64,000 bases of DNA from Bacillus sp. USDA818B3_A (GCF_009928415.1 NZ_JAABNN010000015.1:57206-121205), one strand, 5' to 3'. Shown: positions 52,565 to 62,368, numbered from the stretch's first letter. Program-made: numbers and translations. The notes: generated by a model not told the origin, from the letters alone.

Positions 52565-53287
52565 TTGAAAAAGGAATATTGGTGGGTCATTATTGTTTAT
52601 ATTGTTATGCAGTTTTCAAGTCTTGTGGGGCTCCCCATCTTACTCTTTGGCTTCAAACATTTCAATATCAATCAGAGCCTTGCGGTTCCCGTTTATCTCA
52701 TTGCCAGTTTCTCGATTGCTTTAATCATCATCCTGTTCCTGTTACGAAAAGAAAGGGATACCAGCAGGCTGGATGAAAGAGGAACTTCGTTCGGCTACTC
52801 GGCTATGTGGGCGGTTTTGGGTGTCTTTTTAGCCTTATTTTCTCAGTACGTGGCTGCCATCATTGAGAGCCTGTTAGGAATCAATATGGGGTCCGAGAAT
52901 ACTCAGGATATCCTAAAAATTATCGAAACACTCCCGCTCGCTATTTTAGTAACCAGTGTGATTGGTCCGATCTTAGAGGAAATTGTCTTTCGTAAAATTA
53001 TCTTTGGTTCTTTATTTAAAAGATATAACTTTTTCATTTCAGCATTAATCAGTTCCGTTATCTTCGCATTAGCTCATATGGAACCAGTACATATTATTCT
53101 TTACTCTGCCATGGGCTTTACGTTTGCCTTTCTTTATGTCAAAACCAATCGTATCATTGTTCCCATTTTTGCTCATGTGGCAATGAACACCATGGTGGTT
53201 TTAGTTCAATCCGTTTATAAAGATGATATTGAACGATTAAGGAGAGAAGCAGAAGCGATTCAAAACTTTATCGGAGGCTTTCTATGA
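52565..53287 (+). CDS. ydiL: CPBP-family intramembrane metalloprotease, YdiL-like
   Basis: 240 residues from a TTG with AAAGGAG 7 nt upstream; the upstream ATG lacks a site. Multi-pass membrane protein. CPBP (Abi) motifs: EEIVFRKIIFGSL, FALAHMEP and HVAMNT supply the glutamates and histidines for zinc. Homologues process prenylated proteins or confer bacteriocin self-immunity. B. subtilis also has ydiL beside groESL. Overlaps ydiK by 4 nt. Confidence 0.88.
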   Translation: MKKEYWWVIIVYIVMQFSSLVGLPILLFGFKHFNINQSLAVPVYLIASFSIALIIILFLLRKERDTSRLDERGTSFGYSAMWAVLGVFLALFSQYVAAIIESLLGINMGSENTQDILKIIETLPLAILVTSVIGPILEEIVFRKIIFGSLFKRYNFFISALISSVIFALAHMEPVHIILYSAMGFTFAFLYVKTNRIIVPIFAHVAMNTMVVLVQSVYKDDIERLRREAEAIQNFIGGFL

Positions 53288-53484
53288 GACGTTCACCCTT
53301 GTTTTCCGGCTTTATCTACCTTTTGCTAGGCTCATTATTTACCTACTTTGCCATCGACCATGTCCAAACACACGGCTGGGGCTTCTTCAGCTATTTACTC
53401 GTTCTGCTTGCGACATTCGACTTTGGCTCTGGTGTCAAAATGATTCTATTTCATATAAAGTATAAGAAAACGTTGAATAAGTAA
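53284..53484 (+). CDS. ydiK: YdiK-like small membrane protein
   Basis: 66 residues, two membrane helices separated by DHVQTHGWG, basic tail. Resembles B. subtilis YdiK, which also adjoins ydiL and groESL. Function unknown. Translationally coupled to ydiL (ATGA overlap). Confidence 0.75.
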   Translation: MRRSPLFSGFIYLLLGSLFTYFAIDHVQTHGWGFFSYLLVLLATFDFGSGVKMILFHIKYKKTLNK

Positions 53485-53485
53485 G

Positions 53486-53532
53486 AAAAGGTGACAGGCA
53501 CCATGTGAAACATGGTGCCTGTCACCTTTTTT
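53486..53532. repeat. GTGACAGGCACC palindromic repeat acting as bidirectional terminator
   Basis: AAAAGGTGACAGGCACCATG and its perfect complement around a GTGAAA-type loop, with a U-run. It ends both ydiK and the convergent efflux gene. From memory, this same sequence is scattered through many Bacillaceae genomes. Confidence 0.8.
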
Positions 53533-53533
53533 A

Positions 53534-55045
53534 TTATTTCGAAGTTGCTTGCCTGGTTATTCTTAACCGGTCTTTTCCGAGGATGAAGATAAGGAGAAAG
53601 GCTATTCCAGAGGGGACGAGTGCCCATGTGAAGGTGTGGACGATGCTGCTTGATAGGACTTCTGTGATTTTGTCTAAGATTTGTGGCGGGATGTGACTTC
53701 TTGCTCCTTCTGATAACAGAGCCTGTGAATCCCCAAACGCTTGCCCCTTCATTGCGCCCATACCGGAAAAGGCGTCTTCTAGTCCTTCCTTAAGATTACT
53801 TCTTTGAATGGTTCCGAATATAGTGATCCCAATGGTCATTCCAAGTGTACGAATGAAATTACTTGTAGAAGTAGCAGATCCTCTCTGTTCTATGCCAAAT
53901 GGATGAATCGCCGCCATGCTTAAGACTGAGAAGGAAAACCCAACGCCGAGACCAATGACAATCATATACACCGTGAGCAATGCCCTGCTCGTGTCGGGTG
54001 AAATGCTGCTTAACAGCAAAAAACCTATAATTAAAATGGCACCTGACAGAAACATAATGTTTCGATAACTCATCTTGGTCGTCAGGAACCCTCCAGTTTG
54101 AGCAGTAACTACCGAACCAAGCATCATCGGCAGCAAGATTAAGCCAGAATTCGTAGCCGTTCCCCCGTACACTCCTTGCACAAAAATCGGGATATACACA
54201 GTGGCTGCCATAAACGCCGCCCCATAAAACAAGCTGACAAGCGTACTCCCAGCAAACAGACGGTTCTTAAACATAGAAAAAGAAATGATGGGATCCTTCG
54301 CCTTCGTTTCGGCGTATAGAAAGAGTATAAAAAGAGTCGCAAAGCAGGCAAATAAGCTCAATATCACTCTAGAATCCCAATCATATTTCTGGCCGCCGAG
54401 TTCGAGAGCAAACATTAAACAAACAACCGCTCCGATTAAAGTAAAAGCCCCCCACCAATCAATGATTTGTTTTTGATGAATGGGTGATTCCTTATAAGCA
54501 ACAGAAACGAAAACCAAGGACAAAATCCCGAGCGGTAAATTGATATAAAAGATCCAATGCCAGCTGATATGGTCCGTAATATAGGCTCCTAATAGGGGAC
54601 CAAAGATACTGGATAGCCCAAAAACAGCGCCAAATAATCCGCCCATTTTTCCGCGTTTCTCAGGAGGAAATAAGTCAAACATAATTGTAAAAGCAATCGG
54701 GACTAAGGCTCCTCCGCCAATGCCCTGGATCGCCCGATAGATGCTTAGCTGTGTAATGGTTTCCGCAGTACCGCACAGTACTGAGCCTATCATAAATAAA
54801 ATCAACCCAAAGATAAAGAAACGTTTACGTCCATACATATCGGATAACTTTCCGAAGATGGGCATTCCTGCCATTTCTGCCACCATGTAGGCCGAAACCA
54901 CCCAAACAAAGCTTTCCAGCCCTCCAAGATCGCCAACTATGGTTCCCATTGCTGTAACAACAATGGTATTATCCATGGAGGCCATCAGTATCCCCAATAA
55001 CAATCCCGCTACAACCAACCCTAACTTACTTTCTCTTGTATTCAT
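53534..55045 (-). CDS. DHA2-family (EmrB/QacA) 14-TM drug efflux transporter
   Basis: 503 residues with 14 hydrophobic segments. Motif A GKLSDMYGRKRFF, motif D1 MASMDNTIVVTAMGTI and the motif C region GALVPIAFTI/GPLLGAYITDHISWHWIFYINLP landmarks are typical of DHA2 proton antiporters. Probably exports cationic or lipophilic drugs; substrate unknown. It starts 12 nt after yhbF stops, so it may be read from the yhbDEF promoter. Confidence 0.9.
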   Translation of the reverse strand: MNTRESKLGLVVAGLLLGILMASMDNTIVVTAMGTIVGDLGGLESFVWVVSAYMVAEMAGMPIFGKLSDMYGRKRFFIFGLILFMIGSVLCGTAETITQLSIYRAIQGIGGGALVPIAFTIMFDLFPPEKRGKMGGLFGAVFGLSSIFGPLLGAYITDHISWHWIFYINLPLGILSLVFVSVAYKESPIHQKQIIDWWGAFTLIGAVVCLMFALELGGQKYDWDSRVILSLFACFATLFILFLYAETKAKDPIISFSMFKNRLFAGSTLVSLFYGAAFMAATVYIPIFVQGVYGGTATNSGLILLPMMLGSVVTAQTGGFLTTKMSYRNIMFLSGAILIIGFLLLSSISPDTSRALLTVYMIVIGLGVGFSFSVLSMAAIHPFGIEQRGSATSTSNFIRTLGMTIGITIFGTIQRSNLKEGLEDAFSGMGAMKGQAFGDSQALLSEGARSHIPPQILDKITEVLSSSIVHTFTWALVPSGIAFLLIFILGKDRLRITRQATSK

Positions 55046-55057
55046 CTCATTCCCCTT

Positions 55058-55768
55058 CTACACTTTAGTTTTGGTTTTGATAGCCGAAGATGAGTCGATT
55101 TTCATTTCCGTTGTGTATTCAACAAGGCCTATTTGACAGCCCGGGCCAATTTTAACCGTATGACCGCGGACCACTTCAGCCGTTGTATTTTCTAAGTAAA
55201 TATCATCACCCTCAATTACTTTGGCCGTAAGAGTTCCTTCCTCTCTTCCAAACGGGAGTAGAGAGCTTTTCTTCCGTTTTACGATAATTTTGCTGCCTCC
55301 TATTTCCTCAGCTGTGCTTTCCCCAAATCGCAGCGCGATCTTAATCTTTTCTGCTGTAAGTAATCCTTTTATTTCAAACCCGCCGCTGGAGTCAAACGTT
55401 TCATATTCCACATCCCCCTTTACGGAGATACTCCCTTTAATAGTGGCTTGATCCCCGCTTAACTTTTCACCAACCTCCAACAAACCAAATACCTTCATCT
55501 TTTTTAAGTGGGCGTTCCTTCCGACCATCATTGTACCCATAATCAGGGTTTCTCCTGCCGCCATATCCCCTTTAACATTTGCCTCGCCCATTATTTTAAC
55601 TGAGCCCGTTTTCATATTTTCACTCGCCTCACTTGTGCCATACACATGAAAGGCAAGACATTCAACGTCCGTTATAATGGCTCCTTCTCCACGGATACTG
55701 ACCTTATCATATATGCCGCCTGGATAGCTTCCTGAACCATTAATAATTAAATTTTGACTACTGCCCAT
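55058..55768 (-). CDS. yhbF: Bactofilin-like polymer-forming protein, YhbF-like
   Basis: 236 residues from the ATG with GGAGGGAT 6 nt upstream. Built from short beta repeats rich in Gly, Val and Ile (NLIINGSGSYPGGIYDKVSI onward), the right-handed beta-helix pattern of bactofilins. Similar in build to the next protein, with the shared closing motif VVRGHTVKIGPGCQIG. Order yhbD-yhbE-yhbF matches B. subtilis. Likely forms cytoskeletal polymers; role unknown. Confidence 0.82.
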   Translation of the reverse strand: MGSSQNLIINGSGSYPGGIYDKVSIRGEGAIITDVECLAFHVYGTSEASENMKTGSVKIMGEANVKGDMAAGETLIMGTMMVGRNAHLKKMKVFGLLEVGEKLSGDQATIKGSISVKGDVEYETFDSSGGFEIKGLLTAEKIKIALRFGESTAEEIGGSKIIVKRKKSSLLPFGREEGTLTAKVIEGDDIYLENTTAEVVRGHTVKIGPGCQIGLVEYTTEMKIDSSSAIKTKTKV

Positions 55769-55784
55769 TCTTTCATCCCTCCTT

Positions 55785-56507
55785 CTAAACCTTCTTGATA
55801 TCTTCCACAACCGAATTTTTATGCTGAGAGAATTCATCCGAATATTCAACTACACCAATATGGCAATTAGGGCCAATCTTAACATTGTGGCCTCGAACAA
55901 TCTTTGCCGCCGTATTTTCCAATACAATTTGGTCACCCTCGATTAGATCGGTTTCTAATTGTGTTTTATAAAACGGTTTAAATAGGTTTCCGATAAATGA
56001 ACCTTTATGTGGTTTAACTGTAATAGTTTCTCCGCCTATTTCTTTTGCTTTACAATCACCATAGATCTCCACATCGATTTGTTCTGCATTCAAGAGTCCC
56101 CCAATGCTAAATCGGTATTTTCCTTTAAAACTCTCCGCTTCACAGTCTTCACCCACTGTGAAAACACCATGAAGGTTTACCTCATCAGCTTTCACTCTTC
56201 CCTCAACATTGGCTTTGCCGGAAATCTTTAAGGATTTCACCGATAGATTTTGATTAATTTTAATCGTCCCATCAACTGTCAGTTTCTCGCACTCTATATT
56301 TCCATGAAAGCGGAAAACTCCACTTACCTTTGTACTAGCAGCAGCCACGTTTCCCTTTAAGGTCCCTGTGCCGTTACATTCTAGCTCTTCACATTCAATG
56401 TCACTGTTGACCGTCCCGCTTCCATTTAACGTCACTCGAGAAAAAACGCCCCCGTTTGATGAACCTAATCCATTGATGACCAGATCTCCCCTGCGATTCG
56501 TTTCCAT
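55785..56507 (-). CDS. yhbE: Bactofilin-like polymer-forming protein, YhbE-like
   Basis: 240 residues from the second ATG, since the first is too close to AAGGAG. Same beta-repeat architecture as YhbF (DLVINGLGSSNGGVFSRVTL) and the shared KIVRGHNVKIGPNCHIGVVEY end, so the two are paralogues from a duplication. 11 nt downstream of yhbD. Confidence 0.82.
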   Translation of the reverse strand: METNRRGDLVINGLGSSNGGVFSRVTLNGSGTVNSDIECEELECNGTGTLKGNVAAASTKVSGVFRFHGNIECEKLTVDGTIKINQNLSVKSLKISGKANVEGRVKADEVNLHGVFTVGEDCEAESFKGKYRFSIGGLLNAEQIDVEIYGDCKAKEIGGETITVKPHKGSFIGNLFKPFYKTQLETDLIEGDQIVLENTAAKIVRGHNVKIGPNCHIGVVEYSDEFSQHKNSVVEDIKKV

Positions 56508-56518
56508 AGTCATTCTCC

Positions 56519-57142
56519 TTATAATAATTTCGCTTTAATTTCTTCCATACAAGTCATCATCGATATAACGGTGATCACTTTAGTTCCCTGTTCAAAATAA
56601 AAGCCCTCTGAATTTATAAGCAGCAAGCAGGAAGAAACACCTAGCTTTCTAGTTATTACTAGTTCACATTTTTTCTGTTTAATCAGCTGTGCATTTTCCT
56701 TTAGTACCTGAAGGAGCATCCTGCCCTCATCTAAATTTATTTCCCCGGACTGTAAAAGTATCTCTAATACATAAACTTCAACCATTCTAGAAAAAGTAAA
56801 CTGATGGCTGCCCTGATCCAACTCTAAATAAATTTTCAATACAGCTGACGTAACAATGTTTCGTTTTATTAGTTCATCCTTCTCCAGCTTTAAATCACTG
56901 ATATTGGGTGAAAACATATCTGCCAGCTCATCTAAGGATAAATTTTCTTTCATCGTTTGAATTTTATTAATCCGCTCTAAGATTTTTTCTTTAGGAAAAA
57001 AGGTTTCCTGACCAGTGAAGGTGGATTTTCGTATAAACCATTCTTCAGGAATGAGATCCTTCCGTTTCCATCGGTACAGCTGTCCATAAGAGATTTCCGC
57101 AAGTTCTAGCAGCTCTTTTTTCGATATTAACTCCTCGCTCAT
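56519..57142 (-). CDS. yhbD: YhbD-like regulator (DUF4004) with MerR-type HTH
   Basis: 207 residues from the ATG with AAAGGAG 8 nt upstream. N-terminal helix-turn-helix SKKELLELAEISYGQLYRWKRKDLIPEEW resembles MerR, followed by the DUF4004 middle and a C-terminal domain. A 26-bp inverted repeat sits 19 nt upstream, a likely autoregulatory operator for the yhbDEF (and possibly efflux) operon. Confidence 0.82.
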   Translation of the reverse strand: MSEELISKKELLELAEISYGQLYRWKRKDLIPEEWFIRKSTFTGQETFFPKEKILERINKIQTMKENLSLDELADMFSPNISDLKLEKDELIKRNIVTSAVLKIYLELDQGSHQFTFSRMVEVYVLEILLQSGEINLDEGRMLLQVLKENAQLIKQKKCELVITRKLGVSSCLLLINSEGFYFEQGTKVITVISMMTCMEEIKAKLL

Positions 57143-57160
57143 ATTGAAAACTCCTTTCTG

Positions 57161-57186
57161 GTAACAGTGTAACATAACACTGTTAC
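57161..57186. promoter_or_regulatory. Inverted-repeat operator upstream of yhbD
   Basis: GTAACAGTGT-AACATA-ACACTGTTAC, 10-bp perfect arms. Spacing and position suit binding by the adjacent MerR-like YhbD. Confidence 0.6.
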
Positions 57187-57200
57187 GTTGGTAAAGCGAT

Positions 57201-57243
57201 AAAAAAAGTGTTTCACTATATTTTGGAAGTGAAACACTTTTTG
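57201..57243. terminator. Terminator after rex
   Basis: AAAAAGTGTTTCAC and GTGAAACACTTTTT stem, U-runs both ways, 4 nt after the rex stop codon. Confidence 0.9.
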
Positions 57244-57246
57244 ATA

Positions 57247-57900
57247 TTATTCTTCGATTTCTTCGGTCGGATAATGTTTTAGGAAATAAACCAAGGACTG
57301 AAGTTCGACGGCTAAGTCGATATGGTGAACCCTGATAGAAGACGGAACATTTAATCGTGCCGGTGTAAAATTTAAAATCCCTTTTACCTCCGCTTTTACA
57401 AGTCTGTCGGTTATGACCTGTGCAACAGGGGCTGGAACAGTAAGAATAACAACAGAGACTTTTTCTTCTAAAAGGACCTTTTCTATCTCATCCATATGGT
57501 AAACAGGAACTTCACGAATCTTCGTACCTACTTTTTCCGTATCAACGTCAAAGGCAACCTCAATTTTTGTGTTATTGTTTTTTAAAAAGTTATAATTTAA
57601 AAAGGCCGTACCCAGATTACCAACACCAATTAATGCAACCTTGGTCAATTCATCCTGATCGAGCGTTTTTCGGAAAAACGATAACAAATAGTTGACGTTG
57701 TAGCCATAACCCTTTTTCCCCAGGGCACCGAAATAAGAAAAATCCCTGCGAATCGTTGCACTGTCTACCTTTACTGCCTCACTTAGTTCCGCAGATGAAA
57801 CTCTTTGTTTCCCGGAAGTATGCAGATTTTTTAAAAATCGATAATAAAGGGGCAGCCGTTTTGCTGTCGCCTGTGGTATCTTCATTGTTTCGTTACTCAT
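57247..57900 (-). CDS. rex: Redox-sensing transcriptional repressor Rex
   Basis: 217 residues. N-terminal winged helix ([41 protein letters not shown]) and a Rossmann domain with [14 protein letters not shown], closely matching B. subtilis Rex. Binds TTGTGA-N6-TCACAA when NAD+ is high and releases at high NADH. A matching operator lies at 16250 in this window, before the fumarase/fumarate reductase operon. Start chosen at MSNETMK; GGGAG spacing is short (3 nt). Confidence 0.96.
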   Translation of the reverse strand: MSNETMKIPQATAKRLPLYYRFLKNLHTSGKQRVSSAELSEAVKVDSATIRRDFSYFGALGKKGYGYNVNYLLSFFRKTLDQDELTKVALIGVGNLGTAFLNYNFLKNNNTKIEVAFDVDTEKVGTKIREVPVYHMDEIEKVLLEEKVSVVILTVPAPVAQVITDRLVKAEVKGILNFTPARLNVPSSIRVHHIDLAVELQSLVYFLKHYPTEEIEE

Positions 57901-57933
57901 AATCTCCCACACCCCAATAATAAAATTTAATCA

Positions 57934-58431
57934 TTATCTCACTTGTTCAGTTCGTTGGAAGTCTCCATTTTTGCCGCCGGTTTTCTCGACTAAGTAGGTC
58001 GGCCCAATAATCATTCCTTTATCTACTGCTTTGCACATATCGTAAATGGTTAAGGCACAAACGGATGCGGCTGTGAGCGCTTCCATTTCCACACCTGTAT
58101 TCCCTTTTGTTTTTACTGCTACACCAATATGTAATTGATAAGTTTGATTCGGGCCTTTCTCCCATGAGAAAGATATATTTACCCCTGTTAATGGAATCGG
58201 GTGACACATTGGAATGAGATCCCATGTCTTTTTCGCAGCCATTACCCCAGCTACCTGCGCAACAGCTAAAACATCACCTTTTTTCATTTCATGGTTCGTT
58301 ATTTTTTCATATATTTCTTCACTGACTGTAATACTAGACTGAGCAAGAGCGGTTCGGGCTGTTTCAGGTTTATCACTAACATCCACCATTTTCGCTCTGC
58401 CTTCTTCATTAAAATGCGTGAAATCTGCCAT
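57934..58431 (-). CDS. moaC: Cyclic pyranopterin monophosphate synthase MoaC
   Basis: 165 residues. [15 protein letters not shown] and [25 protein letters not shown] hold the active-site residues. Second step of molybdenum-cofactor synthesis. AGGAGG precedes the ATG. Next to rex, as in B. subtilis. Confidence 0.96.
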   Translation of the reverse strand: MADFTHFNEEGRAKMVDVSDKPETARTALAQSSITVSEEIYEKITNHEMKKGDVLAVAQVAGVMAAKKTWDLIPMCHPIPLTGVNISFSWEKGPNQTYQLHIGVAVKTKGNTGVEMEALTAASVCALTIYDMCKAVDKGMIIGPTYLVEKTGGKNGDFQRTEQVR

Positions 58432-58696
58432 AAGAAAATCCTCCTACAAAAAAATAATACACTATTTTTACCACTATGTGTGAAACTTTGAACGAAATTT
58501 ATATTTTTCCTTGAAAAAAGTCCCATCAAACCTTACTTTATTGCTGTGATTACGCTTATACGGTACACTTATTATATAGGAAAGCCTTCTTATCGCTTAA
58601 TCTTTAGTGAAACTTTTCACGTTAAGAATGAACTTGAATTCAGTTATTGTCTAATTTCAAGTTGTAACGCTTTGTCTTTAATAGAGGTGAATATAA

Positions 58697-60616
58697 ATGA
58701 TCTTGCTTCAAGTAAATCAACTGCAAAAATATTATGGTGCTGACCTTATTTTATCGAATATAAAGCTAGAATTACAAACCCGTGACCGTGTCGCACTTGT
58801 CGGCCGAAACGGTGCCGGTAAATCAACATTATTAAAAATTATTGCCGGGCATCTGTCTCATGATGGCGGTGAAATTATTAAACCGAAAGATGTAACGATC
58901 GGTTATTTAGCACAAAATACCGGACTTGAATCGAATTTATCAATTTGGGATGAAATGTTAACGGTTTTTGAGCCCCTTCAACAGATGGAAAAAACGCTCA
59001 GGCGTTTGGAGCAACAAATGGCCGACCCTGCTATTTTTGAAGACAATAATAAATACGAGCGTATTTTAAAAGAATATGACCAGCTTCAGGTAAAATTTAA
59101 AGAACAGGGCGGCTACCAATTTGAAGCAGATATTCGCTCAGTCCTCTCTGGTTTAAACTTCCGTGACCACACCTTGATGATTGCGTCATTAAGCGGAGGA
59201 CAAAAAACCAGGCTGGCCTTAGGTAAGCTATTATTAACAAAACCTGATATTTTAATATTGGACGAGCCTACTAACCATCTCGATATCGATACCCTTTCCT
59301 GGCTGGAGCAATATTTGCAAGGATATGATGGTGCGATATTAATCGTTTCCCATGACCGTTATTTCTTAGATAAAGTCGTGACACAGGTCTATGAAGTGTC
59401 ACGGAAACAAATCCAACGTTTTACAGGAAACTATAGTGCGTACCTTGATCAAAAGGCTGCTAATTATGAGCGCGATATGAAGCTTTACGAAAAACAGCAG
59501 CAGGAGGTAGCAGATCTGCAAGATTTTATCCAACGAAATCTCGCTAGAGCCTCCACAACCAAACGTGCCCAAAGCCGCCGGAAAAAGCTTGAGAAAATGG
59601 AGTTGATGGACCGCCCGCTTGGGGATGAAAAATCAGCCGCGTTTTCCTTTGAAATTGAAAAACAAAGCGGAAACGATGTCTTAACAGTAGAATCACTGGC
59701 CGTTGGCTACGAAGGCAGAAAGGTCTCAGAGGATATTTTGTTTCGTGCCTATCGCGGGGAAAGCATTGCTCTGGTCGGACCAAATGGGATTGGAAAATCC
59801 ACTCTCCTGAAAACGATCATTAAGAGGCTTCCTGCGTTAGCAGGCACAATTCGCTATGGTACGAACCTAGCAATTGGTTATTATGACCAAGAACAAGCGG
59901 AATTAACTTCTAATAAACGTGTGTTAAATGAATTATGGGATGAATATCCGCTTAAAAGTGAAAAGGAAATTCGTACAGTTTTAGGTAATTTCCTATTTTC
60001 CGGTGACGATGTCTTAAAAATTGTCTCTACGCTAAGCGGCGGGGAAAAAGCTCGTCTTGCCCTTGCCAAGCTCATGCTGCAAAAAGCCAATCTGCTGATT
60101 TTGGACGAACCGACAAACCATCTTGACCTCGACAGCAAGGAAGTACTCGAGAATGCATTAATTGATTATCCTGGCACCATTCTTTTCGTCTCACATGATC
60201 GATATTTCATTAATCGAATTGCTACGAAGGTGTTAGAACTCAGTCCTAACGGAAGCTTAGAGTATTTGGGGGATTATGACTATTATGTGGATAAGAAACT
60301 AGAGCAGGAAGAACTGGCAGCCCTTGCCCAAGCAGCTTCTATTAAGAAAAGTAATGATAAGGAAACCGTTGATAAAAATAGTTATCAACAGGACAAGGAA
60401 AGCAAAAAAATTGAACGGCAGCGAAAAAGAAGATTAGAAGAAGTCGAACAGCGCATTGAGGAACTTGAAGAGCAAATTCAAGAGTTTGAGCAGCAATTAT
60501 GTGATCCAGACGTATTTCAGGATCATGAAAAAGTAATAACAATTAATGTACAAAATGAAAAAGCAAAAGCGGAACTTGAGCAATTAATGGACGAATGGGC
60601 TGCTCTTGCCGAATAA
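58697..60616 (+). CDS. ydiF: ABC-F type ATPase, YdiF-like
   Basis: 639 residues with two ABC domains and no membrane segment. Walker A GRNGAGKSTLLKI (about residue 38) and GPNGIGKSTLLKT (about 360), signatures LSGGQKTRL and LSGGEKARL, both followed by LDEPTNHLD. Between them is the P-site tRNA-interaction linker (DLQDFIQRNLARASTTKRAQSRRKKLEKME). A Glu/Lys-rich coiled coil ends the protein. ABC-F proteins act on the ribosome in translation or antibiotic protection. Confidence 0.95.
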   Translation: MILLQVNQLQKYYGADLILSNIKLELQTRDRVALVGRNGAGKSTLLKIIAGHLSHDGGEIIKPKDVTIGYLAQNTGLESNLSIWDEMLTVFEPLQQMEKTLRRLEQQMADPAIFEDNNKYERILKEYDQLQVKFKEQGGYQFEADIRSVLSGLNFRDHTLMIASLSGGQKTRLALGKLLLTKPDILILDEPTNHLDIDTLSWLEQYLQGYDGAILIVSHDRYFLDKVVTQVYEVSRKQIQRFTGNYSAYLDQKAANYERDMKLYEKQQQEVADLQDFIQRNLARASTTKRAQSRRKKLEKMELMDRPLGDEKSAAFSFEIEKQSGNDVLTVESLAVGYEGRKVSEDILFRAYRGESIALVGPNGIGKSTLLKTIIKRLPALAGTIRYGTNLAIGYYDQEQAELTSNKRVLNELWDEYPLKSEKEIRTVLGNFLFSGDDVLKIVSTLSGGEKARLALAKLMLQKANLLILDEPTNHLDLDSKEVLENALIDYPGTILFVSHDRYFINRIATKVLELSPNGSLEYLGDYDYYVDKKLEQEELAALAQAASIKKSNDKETVDKNSYQQDKESKKIERQRKRRLEEVEQRIEELEEQIQEFEQQLCDPDVFQDHEKVITINVQNEKAKAELEQLMDEWAALAE

Positions 60617-60621
60617 TGACG

Positions 60622-60650
60622 AAACCGGGCGAAATCTCCCGGTTTTTCTT
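60622..60650 (+). terminator. Terminator after ydiF
   Basis: ACCGGG-CGAAATCT-CCCGGT stem followed by TTTTCTTTT, 8 nt after the ydiF stop. Confidence 0.85.
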
Positions 60651-60665
60651 TTAAAATAAATTAAG

Positions 60666-60842
60666 TTTTCCACAAGGTTACTCACATTTCAGATGGTATT
60701 GTTATGTACATTTATTGCACTTTTCCACAATATCCACAGTTATCCCCACTTTTATCCACATTATCAACAGATTGTTGATATCTATCCACAAATTGTGGGT
60801 ATCCTTACTTATTATTCTGAAATTTTGTCCACATGTGTATAA
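60666..60842. other. DnaA-box cluster
   Basis: At least nine 9-mers within one mismatch of TTATCCACA in 177 bp: TTTTCCACA (60666, 60721), ATATCCACA (60730), TTATCCCCA (60740), perfect TTATCCACA (60752), TTATCAACA (60761), CTATCCACA (60782), TTGTCCACA (60825), and TTATACACA on the minus strand (60834-60842). Weaker ones lie between. Not part of any gene. B. subtilis has a DnaA-box cluster in the equivalent gcp-ydiF gap, from memory, that lowers free DnaA and restrains initiation. Confidence 0.88.
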
Positions 60843-60860
60843 ATTTTTTCGACAAAAATT

Positions 60861-60884
60861 AAAAAGCCCTTCTTTACAGAAGGA
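60861..60884 (-). terminator. Terminator of the tsa operon
   Basis: CCTTC-TGTAAA-GAAGG stem then GCTTTTT in the minus direction, directly after the tsaD stop. Confidence 0.8.
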
Positions 60885-61910
60885 CTATTCATTATATAAT
60901 TCAATATCCAAACCAGGATTGGCATTTAGATTTAATCCAGCCCTGACCCCTTTTTCGAACATCACACTACCCGCAGCAGCAATCATGGCTGCATTATCCG
61001 TACACAAAGATAGCGGCGGGATAACCAGTTCAACCTCAGGATGTGATGAAAAAGTCTTTTCAAGTGCCGCTCTTAGTCCTTTATTCGCTGCTACTCCACC
61101 AGCCACTAATAGCTGGTTCACTTTATATTCTTCAACTGCTCTCTCCGTCTTTTTCACCAGTACTTCAATGACACTTTCCTGAAAGCTCGCAGCCAGGTCT
61201 TCAGGAGCAATGATCTCACCACGCTGTTCAGCATTGTGGACCGTGTTGATAACCGCTGATTTTAAGCCACTAAAGCTAAAATCGTACGATCCTTCCTCAA
61301 GCCAAGCCCGCGGTAAGTTAATAGTCGGTTTTCCCTCATGGGCCAGGCGGTCAATATGCGGTCCGCCAGGATAAGGCATATTTAAAGTTCTTGCGACCTT
61401 ATCGTATGCTTCACCAGCAGCATCGTCCCGTGTTTCTCCAATGACCTCGAAGTGTCCATGCTCTTTCATATAAACAAGTTCCGTATGCCCTCCAGAAACG
61501 ACAAGGGCTAATAACGGGAATTTTAACTCTGACACTAATCTGTTGGCATAAATATGCCCTGCAATATGATGTACAGGCACTAGAGGTTTATTATGAGCAA
61601 AGGCAAGGGCTTTGGCCGCATTTACTCCAATTAGCAGTGCTCCCACTAAACCTGGACCCTCGGTTACCGCTACCGCGTCTATTTCTGAAAAAGTAAGATT
61701 CGCTTGGTGCAATGCTTCTTCAATGACTATTGTTATTTGTTCAACATGGTGCCTGGAAGCAATTTCAGGCACTACTCCGCCAAATCTTTTATGACTCTCA
61801 ATTTGTGAGGCCACCACATTGGCTGCCATTTCACGGCCATTTTTAATGATAGCCACAGCCGTTTCATCACAGCTTGTTTCAATTCCTAATATAAATAAAT
61901 CTTTTTTCAT
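60885..61910 (-). CDS. tsaD: tRNA N6-threonylcarbamoyladenosine transferase TsaD
   Basis: 341 residues from the ATG of [20 protein letters not shown], with GGTG upstream. Metal-binding HHIAGH and the ASKHA motifs ([23 protein letters not shown]) are present. With TsaB and TsaE it transfers threonylcarbamoyl to A37 of ANN-decoding tRNAs. Overlaps rimI by 4 nt. Essential in Bacillus. Confidence 0.97.
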   Translation of the reverse strand: MKKDLFILGIETSCDETAVAIIKNGREMAANVVASQIESHKRFGGVVPEIASRHHVEQITIVIEEALHQANLTFSEIDAVAVTEGPGLVGALLIGVNAAKALAFAHNKPLVPVHHIAGHIYANRLVSELKFPLLALVVSGGHTELVYMKEHGHFEVIGETRDDAAGEAYDKVARTLNMPYPGGPHIDRLAHEGKPTINLPRAWLEEGSYDFSFSGLKSAVINTVHNAEQRGEIIAPEDLAASFQESVIEVLVKKTERAVEEYKVNQLLVAGGVAANKGLRAALEKTFSSHPEVELVIPPLSLCTDNAAMIAAAGSVMFEKGVRAGLNLNANPGLDIELYNE

Positions 61911-62356
61911 AAGTTCACCCACATAATTAATGCATCTTCCTGATTATCTGAATAATATCTTTTTCGAATCCCGCCATTTTGAAAACCAAATTTCCGGTAA
62001 AGTGATTGGGCTACGTGGTTAGTCACCCGGACTTCAAGGGTCATACTCTTTGCCCCCATTTCACGAGCCGTTGTCATCAGTTTAGCCAGCAGGGCCCCGC
62101 CTAGTTTCTTCCCTCTAAATTCCGGTAATATGGCTATATTTGTTACATGGGCCTCGTCAATAACAATCCATGAACCACAATAGCCGATTATTTTATGATC
62201 TTCCTCCAGGACGATATAGACGGCAAATTTATTATTGTGTATTTCATTATAAAAAGCCTCCCGACTCCAAGGAGTGGTAAAGGAGGCATGTTCAACCTCT
62301 AGTACTTTATCAATATCCTCATCCCTCATATAACGAAAAACAAAAGAATCTACCAT
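61907..62356 (-). CDS. rimI: Ribosomal protein alanine N-acetyltransferase RimI
   Basis: 149 residues, GNAT fold. Acetyl-CoA loop [11 protein letters not shown] and the preceding beta strand VTNIAILPE are typical, and the C-terminal [15 protein letters not shown] matches RimI. Acetylates the N-terminus of S18 in E. coli; substrate here assumed. Between tsaB and tsaD as in B. subtilis. Confidence 0.93.
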   Translation of the reverse strand: MVDSFVFRYMRDEDIDKVLEVEHASFTTPWSREAFYNEIHNNKFAVYIVLEEDHKIIGYCGSWIVIDEAHVTNIAILPEFRGKKLGGALLAKLMTTAREMGAKSMTLEVRVTNHVAQSLYRKFGFQNGGIRKRYYSDNQEDALIMWVNL

Positions 62357-62368
62357 TTGTCTCTAATC

